In this document: positions 58,604-64,000 of the stretch, in pieces
How positions within the stretch are numbered: position 1 is the stretch's first letter
Layout of the letters: each line of letters starts with the position of its first letter
Source: Dictyobacter vulcani
GTDB lineage: Bacteria; Chloroflexota; Ktedonobacteria; Ktedonobacterales; Ktedonobacteraceae
Direction of reading: 5' to 3'
Assembly: GCF_008974265.1 (NCBI RefSeq)
Contig: NZ_BKZW01000001.1
Location: 124,001 to 188,000 of the forward strand
DNA length: 64,000 nt
Program-made: the position numbers and the translations under genes
The notes under the pieces: generated by a model
What the model was told of the DNA's origin: nothing
Databases searched by the model: none
The model's input: only the letters and a program-made list of their open reading frames with translations

Positions 58604-59038
58604 TCAGTCAAAAACCATCAAAAAGGAAATAGCCAGAGCCCCTGGACAAGAATACCCCAGCCCAATCCCTGGCGATCGAGCGACCCGGTAAACCGTCTCA
58701 GCATCCAAGGTTCCAATGAGTATATAGACAACATCCAGTCCAACATTCACCATTAAAATTCGCTGTAGCCAACCAATTTCTTTTTGCTCAGCCATGCGAT
58801 CAATTTTTGCCTGGCGAAAATCCTGCTCTTTTGCGTCTGGCTCCACGGATACCAAATACCGCCAGGGCAGTGTCAATGGCTCCCCAGACGCATGCTTGCA
58901 GGCCGAACTGTTTCCAGAATACGGATGACATTGCCTGAAAAATAATGCCCGATGAGCATATTTACCAGACCCCAACCAAGCAAAATACCAAGCCGACGCT
59001 GCTGATAGCGATAAAAAATCATCAGATGTAGTTGTCAT
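58604..59038 (-). CDS. Small membrane protein, reading frame broken several times
   Basis: No single frame gives a sensible protein, but pieces in three frames fit together: YRYQQRRLGILLGWGLVNML and IGHYFSG, then FWKQFGLQACVWGAIDTALA with VFGIRGARRK, then RQAKIDRMAEQKEIGWLQRI with LMVNVGLDVVYILIGTL, then LGWGILVQGLWLFPF. The likely product has about 140 residues and four membrane helices. The first break can be removed by shortening the T6 run near 59013-59018. Start ATG 59038 follows AGAGAAGAC. The family is not recognised with certainty. Confidence 0.45.
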   Translation of the reverse strand: MTTTSDDFLSLSAASAWYFAWLGSGKYAHRALFFRQCHPYSGNSSACKHASGEPLTLPWRYLVSVEPDAKEQDFRQAKIDRMAEQKEIGWLQRILMVNVGLDVVYILIGTLDAETVYRVARSPGIGLGYSCPGALAISFLMVFD

Positions 59039-59307
59039 GTCTTCTCTTCATTTCTATATCTGCTACTAGACAAAAGCATGCCAAAAAATTTTACTATTAA
59101 TAATGCGCCTGGGAATTCAGTATCGATGTAACTCAAACATATGCAGTAAACCTCAACATACATACCATCATCCAGGGATGGCCTTAACCAGAAAATATCT
59201 GCTTTCGTATTTTTCTCACCTTGAGTTAAAAGCGAAAAGCCTGCCAAAAAAGACGCTTATTGTCATATTTAGTGATGTCTTGAAGTAGTGGAAAGGGCCA
59301 TTTTAGT

Positions 59308-62033
59308 ATGCGTACTGGCTATAATAGCTGGCTCACAACACCAAATGCAAAAATCCTCATCTATGGATGTATTGGTCTTTGCATGCTGACACTTCTTTAT
59401 TTTTGACCTGTACTATTTGTGGCTTTCCCCGCCTCCTCCTTCCACTATACAATCAACGGCCATAATTCAACAATCACGCTTGATTCTGGCTTTGAAAATA
59501 CGTATGCGTTCAGGTTATTGGACACCTGTGCGTGTGACTATTGACAATAAAGGCCCGGCATTTACAGGCAAGGTCTCGGTACGTACCTTTTCAGGATCTA
59601 TTCGTCAACAATCTATCGATGCGATCTCTCCATGGAGTTTTGAAGAACCTGTTACTCTGGCTCAGGGAGCACAGAAGCGTTTAACAATCAATGCACCACA
59701 TTACGCAGGCAATCTGATCACACGTGGTTTTCTGGCCACGTTGAGCAATTCTCAGGGACAAATAATCAGTACGAAATCCACCCGTCAGGGCTATGAAGTG
59801 CAGCCCGGGGATACGCTGGTAGGAATCCTTTCAGATCATGATAACCTTGAGGCACAATTAAGTAAACTGACACTTGTCAATCAAGCCGGATCACTGAATG
59901 TCTCCCGCTTAGATATTCAGACACTACCCACCCTGGAAACCGTCATGGAAAATTTCGATGTGCTGATTCTCGATAATTTTGCGACTGATACCTTGAGTGC
60001 CCGGCAATTCACCATGCTCGAGACCTGGGTGAATCGCGGGGGCATTCTGATTGAAGTTGGTGGGCTTAATTGGCAGCGCACACTACAACCTCTTCCCAAG
60101 AGTCTGCTACCAGTCACGATGCAGGGACTGAATGTATTGCCAGAGCAGACCCACCTGCTCTCTTTTAATGGGAATACTATGCAGCCAGCAACGAAAGATA
60201 TCCCACCTGTCGCGCCTGCCATTAGCACTGCAAGCATTCATCAGCAAAGTACATTTTCCACCATCCAGACAGTTGTTAGTATGAAAAAACATTCCACTGC
60301 TTGTTCAGGGACGCCAGGGTGCGGGCATCGTGTGTTATGTAGCATTTGATCCGGCGGCCCCACCACTGGATAGTGGGGACATCTCCTCAGGTATCTGGCA
60401 AACATTATTACAGCGAACCATGGGTGACCATTTATTGATTTCAAGTGGTGCGCAGAGTTATGATGGTGGACCTGGACAGATCTTGACGCGTGGCGGCCTG
60501 ATCAATCTTCTGATGCCAACTATATCATCCACTCATCTGGAAATGTTTGGCCTTTTAATCGGTTATGTCCTGTTCCTGGGACCCATACGCCTATGGTACC
60601 AACGCCAATATCCACAGACACGTCGGCAAAGTTGGCGCATTATCCTGTGCGGTATTCTGGTTTTCTCAGTGCTATCTTATGGTGTGGCAGCCTCTGTAAA
60701 GGCAAGATCCATCATGAACAACAGTGTCTCTCTACTCCAGATTAATCAGGATGGAACGGTCGCCCATGTCACAACCTATCTGGAGATGCTTTCTCCAGAA
60801 CAGGGTGATGTGAGTATTCAACTGCCAGAGGCAAATTTGACCGAGCCTATCGATGCACAATATCTGGATAGCACAACCACCCTTAACAATCAGACACAGA
60901 TGGAGAGTACGCCCATAACGGTAACATATAATCCACACAACACGAATCTCACTTTACACAACAGTAAATTATGGTCTATGAACCCGGTAATTTCAGAACA
61001 AGATCTAGCGCTACAGGGCAAACTATCCGGACATCTAACCTTACACAATCATCATATGTTGGGAACAATCAAAAATAATTTACCAACCGCATTGAGCGAT
61101 ACCTATGTACTTTTCCCACACACGTTTATTTCCCTGGGCCATCTGGAGGCCGGTCAGACGCGTGAATTTGATACCTTCCTTAAAAATATCGCCCCCGCGT
61201 CCGAACAAACGCTGGCGGAACAGATTGCCAGCCGGGCAAAACTCCCCACTCAGTACTTTCCTTATCAACAGAAAAAGCAGCCACAAACTGATCAGCAACA
61301 TCATTTAGCCCTCTTATCAGTTCTCAGTGGCATTGGCAACAGCTACTCTGCCTGTGAAGGATCATGTTTGACACACGCTATCACCAGCAAAAGTACCATT
61401 TATGTGACTGGCGGCCAGATACCTGATCCTAATCTCAAAAATGATTATGATCCATTACTTATTCCTGGCGCGCCGGCAACGTTGATCGCATGGGCGGATA
61501 ATCCATTAAATGGGCTTCAGGCACCAGCAGTAAATCAGTTAACGACACAGGGACAACATACAAGTTTCTTGCAAATGCCACTTTCGGTGGATTACGCTGG
61601 CTCCATTACAGTTCCACAGGATAGTATCACTGGTTCGATCATTGAGATTACTAGCTTTGATGCAGGTGCTATTCTACCAGGCGTTTATACCCTCTCAACG
61701 GGAAATGTCACATTTGAAATGCCATTACCACAAATAAAAAAGCTTGATCTTGCTAGTTTTACCGTGACTATTCCAGATCTACTCAAGCGTCCTGCAGGTC
61801 CGGGGTCAGCCTCATCGCTCAATAACAGCAACATTTTAACCCGGATGTATAATTGGCAAACAAACACCTGGGAACAAATAACACTTACGCCAGAAGATAC
61901 GTTCACGATCAATAAACCTGCAAGTTATACCGGACCTTATGGGCGCATTCTGGTTCAGCTAGCAAGCAAGGGTTCCTCACAAATTTACTTTGGCAAGCCC
62001 ATACTCAATCTCAAGGGACAGGCACTGCATTGA
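59308..62033 (+). CDS. Large membrane-associated extracytoplasmic protein (frameshifted)
   Basis: Begins MRTGYNSWLTTPNAKILIYG with a signal-anchor helix, frame-shifts near 59390-59420, then runs as a beta-rich region (SGYWTPVRVTIDNKGPAFTG) and a domain with VLILDNFATDTLSARQFTML and WVNRGGILIEVGG, resembling the GATase-like fold of large surface proteins. A second break at the A6 run near 60283-60289 restores IPLLVQGRQGAGIVCYVAFD. Two membrane helices follow (LEMFGLLIGYVLFLGPI and WRIILCGILVFSVLSYGVAA), then about 430 residues of beta-rich sequence. Overall about 905 residues. It could be an envelope component; no enzymatic motif was found. The genes before and after are unrelated. Confidence 0.6.
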
Positions 62034-62141
62034 TCAAAATTCACTGTTTTTTTATGCTTGTGCTTGCCAGAGAGCTACTCAGGCGTTATATTTTAAAGAA
62101 GAGGATTGTCTTTACTGTACCGTTATTGATCGTCAGGATGC

Positions 62142-62899
62142 ATGTTAAGTTTACAAGAACAAATCCAGGATACTGTTGAATTACTGCAAAACGCACGACA
62201 AATTGTAGTTCTTACGGGAGCAGGAATCAGTACAGAATCAGGCATTCCTGATTTCCGTAGTCCTGGCTCTGTCTGGCAACAGCAACCACCGGTCGGCTAT
62301 CGCGATTTTATCAGTAATGCTGCGGCCCGCAGGCAATACTGGAAGACACGCAGCCAACTTGCGCAACAGGTAGCTGTAGCCCGGCCAAACACCGCTCATC
62401 AGGCTCTGGTTGTCCTGGAGCAAAAGCAACGCTTGCTCGGAGTAATTACGCAAAACTTCGATGGATTACATCAGGACGCTGGCCATCAACCCGAACGCAT
62501 CGTAGAACTACACGGAACCTCGCGTTTTGCCGCCTGTACTCACTGTGGACACCGGTCATCAATAACAGAATTACAACAACGTGTGGATGCAGGTGAATAT
62601 GATCCACGCTGCGCCTCTGTGGAGGTTATTTAAAAGCCGCCACCATCCTTTTTGGTCAGCGTATACCTGAAACTGAACTCAGTCGTGCCAAAGCACTGGC
62701 GAATGCCTGTGATCTCTTTCTGGTCATCGGCTCATCGCTGAAAGTTACTCCTGCCTCAATACTTCCTCGTCTGGCACTCCAGCGTGATGTCCCCCTCATC
62801 ATCATCAATCTTACCCCTACCAGTCTGGATACACTCGCCGATGTTGTGATCCATGAACAAGCCGGATTGGTACTGCCAATGATTGTCACCCACCTCTAA
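62142..62899 (+). CDS. Sirtuin-type NAD-dependent deacylase (frameshifted)
   Basis: Sir2 family: GAGISTESGIPDFRSPGSVW binds NAD, TQNFDGLHQDAG contains the conserved Asn-Asp, and VELHGTSRFAACTHCGH carries the catalytic His and the first zinc Cys pair. The frame ends early at 62633; one extra T near 62622 gives DPRCASCGGYLKAATILFGQ, restoring the second Cys pair and continuing to VIGSSLKVTPASILPRLA and a stop at 62899. Restored length is about 252 residues, typical of class III/U bacterial sirtuins. Start ATG 62142 follows AGGATGC. Substrates may include Acs, which is encoded about 25 kb away in the same window; this link is family knowledge, not seen here. Confidence 0.85.
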
Positions 62900-63046
62900 A
62901 TACCTGATGCTCGGATAGAAAAGTAGACGCACGTACCACTCAGCTAAAGTAGCCTGCTGAGATGTCGATTGTGTCATTTATAGAGGTCAATATACATGAA
63001 AGCTGATGTCCGTACTCTTTTTGGGGAAGTGTGTATGAGGGAGACG

Positions 63047-64000
63047 ATGGTGAAAAAAAATAACAGTATACGTTCTAAATACTTGTCCGTCATTGTTCCT
63101 GTCTATAATGAAGAGGAAAGTATTCCACATTTGCACCAGCGCATCCATGCAGTTCTGGCCGAGCAGCCTTTTTCGTACGAGGTACTCTACATTGATGATG
63201 GCAGTAGCGATCAAACATTTCAACAATTAAGCAACCTGCTCGAAACAGATAAGCATGTACGCCTTGTGCGTTTTCAACGCAATTTTGGCCAGACCGCCGC
63301 CATGGCAGCAGGACTGGCCAACAGCCAGGGTCAGATTCTTGTTTTTATGGATGGCGACTTGCAGAATGATCCTGTCGATATTCCACGCCTCTTAGAGAAG
63401 ATTGAAGAAGGCTATGATGTAGTCAGCGGCTGGCGTAAAAATCGTCAGGATGCAAAGTGGAGCCGAAAAGTTCCTTCTCAACTGGCCAACACATTAATTT
63501 CTAACGTTTCTGATGTCCATCTGCATGATTATGGCTGCACGCTGAAAGCTTATCGCTATGAGCTCCTGCGCCATGTACGCCTCTATGGTGAGATGCATCG
63601 CTTTATTCCTGCTTATGCCGCGCTCTATGGGGCACGTATCACGGAAATAGAAGTCAAACATCACGCGAGGCAATTCGGAAAATCGAAATATGGCATTTCC
63701 CGGACCGTGCGCGTCATACTGGATCTTATCACATTAAAGTTTCTGGGCAGCTTTGGCACCAAGCCTCTTTACGCCTTTGGCATTCCCGGCCTCTCAGCTT
63801 TAGGATTAGGCCTGTGCACTGGTGCATATAGCTTGCTACGTAGCCTTCTGCCTGATCGCCGGAAGAAGCAGCGCATCTCTTTGTTTCCTGTCTCACTTCT
63901 TTTCTTTAGTTTCGGTTTCCTCAGTATCATCTCAGGACTACTCGCTGAACTCCTCACTCGAACCTATTACGAGTCACAGGACAAACCGACATATATAGTT
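63047..64000 (+). CDS. GT2 family glycosyltransferase with C-terminal TM helices (runs off window)
   Basis: DPM1/GtrB-like glycosyltransferase: YLSVIVPVYNEEESIPHLHQ, VLYIDDGSSDQTFQQL, NFGQTAAMAAGLANSQGQIL and FMDGDLQNDP (DxD). VVSGWRKNRQD and HDYGCTLKAYRYELLRHVRL match polyprenyl-phosphate sugar transferases. Two hydrophobic helices follow (YAFGIPGLSALGLGLCTGAY and LFPVSLLFFSFGFLSIISGL), typical of enzymes making polyprenyl-linked sugars at the inner membrane face. Open to the last base, so the C-terminus is outside the window, but it must be near. Start ATG 63047 (MVKKNN) follows GAGGGAGACG; ATG 63035 is in frame. Confidence 0.88.
   Translation, partial: MVKKNNSIRSKYLSVIVPVYNEEESIPHLHQRIHAVLAEQPFSYEVLYIDDGSSDQTFQQLSNLLETDKHVRLVRFQRNFGQTAAMAAGLANSQGQILVFMDGDLQNDPVDIPRLLEKIEEGYDVVSGWRKNRQDAKWSRKVPSQLANTLISNVSDVHLHDYGCTLKAYRYELLRHVRLYGEMHRFIPAYAALYGARITEIEVKHHARQFGKSKYGISRTVRVILDLITLKFLGSFGTKPLYAFGIPGLSALGLGLCTGAYSLLRSLLPDRRKKQRISLFPVSLLFFSFGFLSIISGLLAELLTRTYYESQDKPTYIV

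Noticed and set aside
1..64000. CRISPR arrays, tRNA or rRNA genes
   Set aside because: No regularly spaced direct repeats, no T-loop/CCA-like patterns and no rRNA sequence were noticed on reading both strands.

Overview
The window reads as chromosomal DNA of a heterotrophic bacterium. The gene style suggests a Ktedonobacteria-like Chloroflexota: a very large BTAD/AAA/TPR regulator, a Ser/Thr kinase fused to a seven-repeat PQQ-type propeller, an ECF sigma factor paired with a propeller-bearing anti-sigma factor, ABC-2 exporter pairs, an LLM-class oxidoreductase and RecD2. This placement is an inference from gene content; no rRNA or tRNA gene was seen to confirm it. No CRISPR array or insertion sequence was recognised.

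Layout. 1-4.1 kb: a PRC-barrel membrane protein, a broken AI-2E-type transporter separated from a possible C-terminal remnant by a pyrimidine-rich stretch, and a ComQ-like isoprenoid synthase. 4.4-9 kb: an orphan MalK-like ATPase with a 12-bp inverted repeat upstream, then an ABC-2 exporter operon. 9-17 kb: a coiled-coil protein, the kinase-propeller protein, a MerR/MFS pair, a MoaD-like protein, an HTH regulator and methionine aminopeptidase. 17-20 kb: a cobalamin-riboswitch-controlled FecCD permease and ATPase. 20-26 kb: flavin reductase, uracil-DNA glycosylase, SufU, RecD2 and a VOC protein. 26-37 kb: the 1455-aa regulator, a double-GNAT protein, an O-methyltransferase, the sigma/anti-sigma pair, a 51-aa membrane protein and a ChrB-like protein. 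37-43 kb: acetyl-CoA synthetase, arginyl-tRNA synthetase, LLM oxidoreductase and a lipoprotein hydrolase. 43-52.5 kb: a pyrimidine locus, uraA then pyrB-carA-carB-pyrE-pyrF, all on the minus strand. 53-64 kb: FKBP isomerase, two tandem paralogous adenine methylases, two membrane proteins, a sirtuin and a GT2 glycosyltransferase running off the end.

Two cross-cutting points matter. First, about twenty genes, including essential ones (carB, argS, map, acs), are split by single-base shifts that mostly fall in short G/C or A/T runs. Adding or removing one base restores a family-typical protein. I treat these as probable sequencing or assembly indels and annotate the full genes. Second, the pyrB leader has a consensus promoter, a strong terminator with an overlapping alternative hairpin, and a 44-codon ORF that ends inside the terminator. 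That resembles the enterobacterial pyrBI attenuation design and is the most interesting candidate system here.
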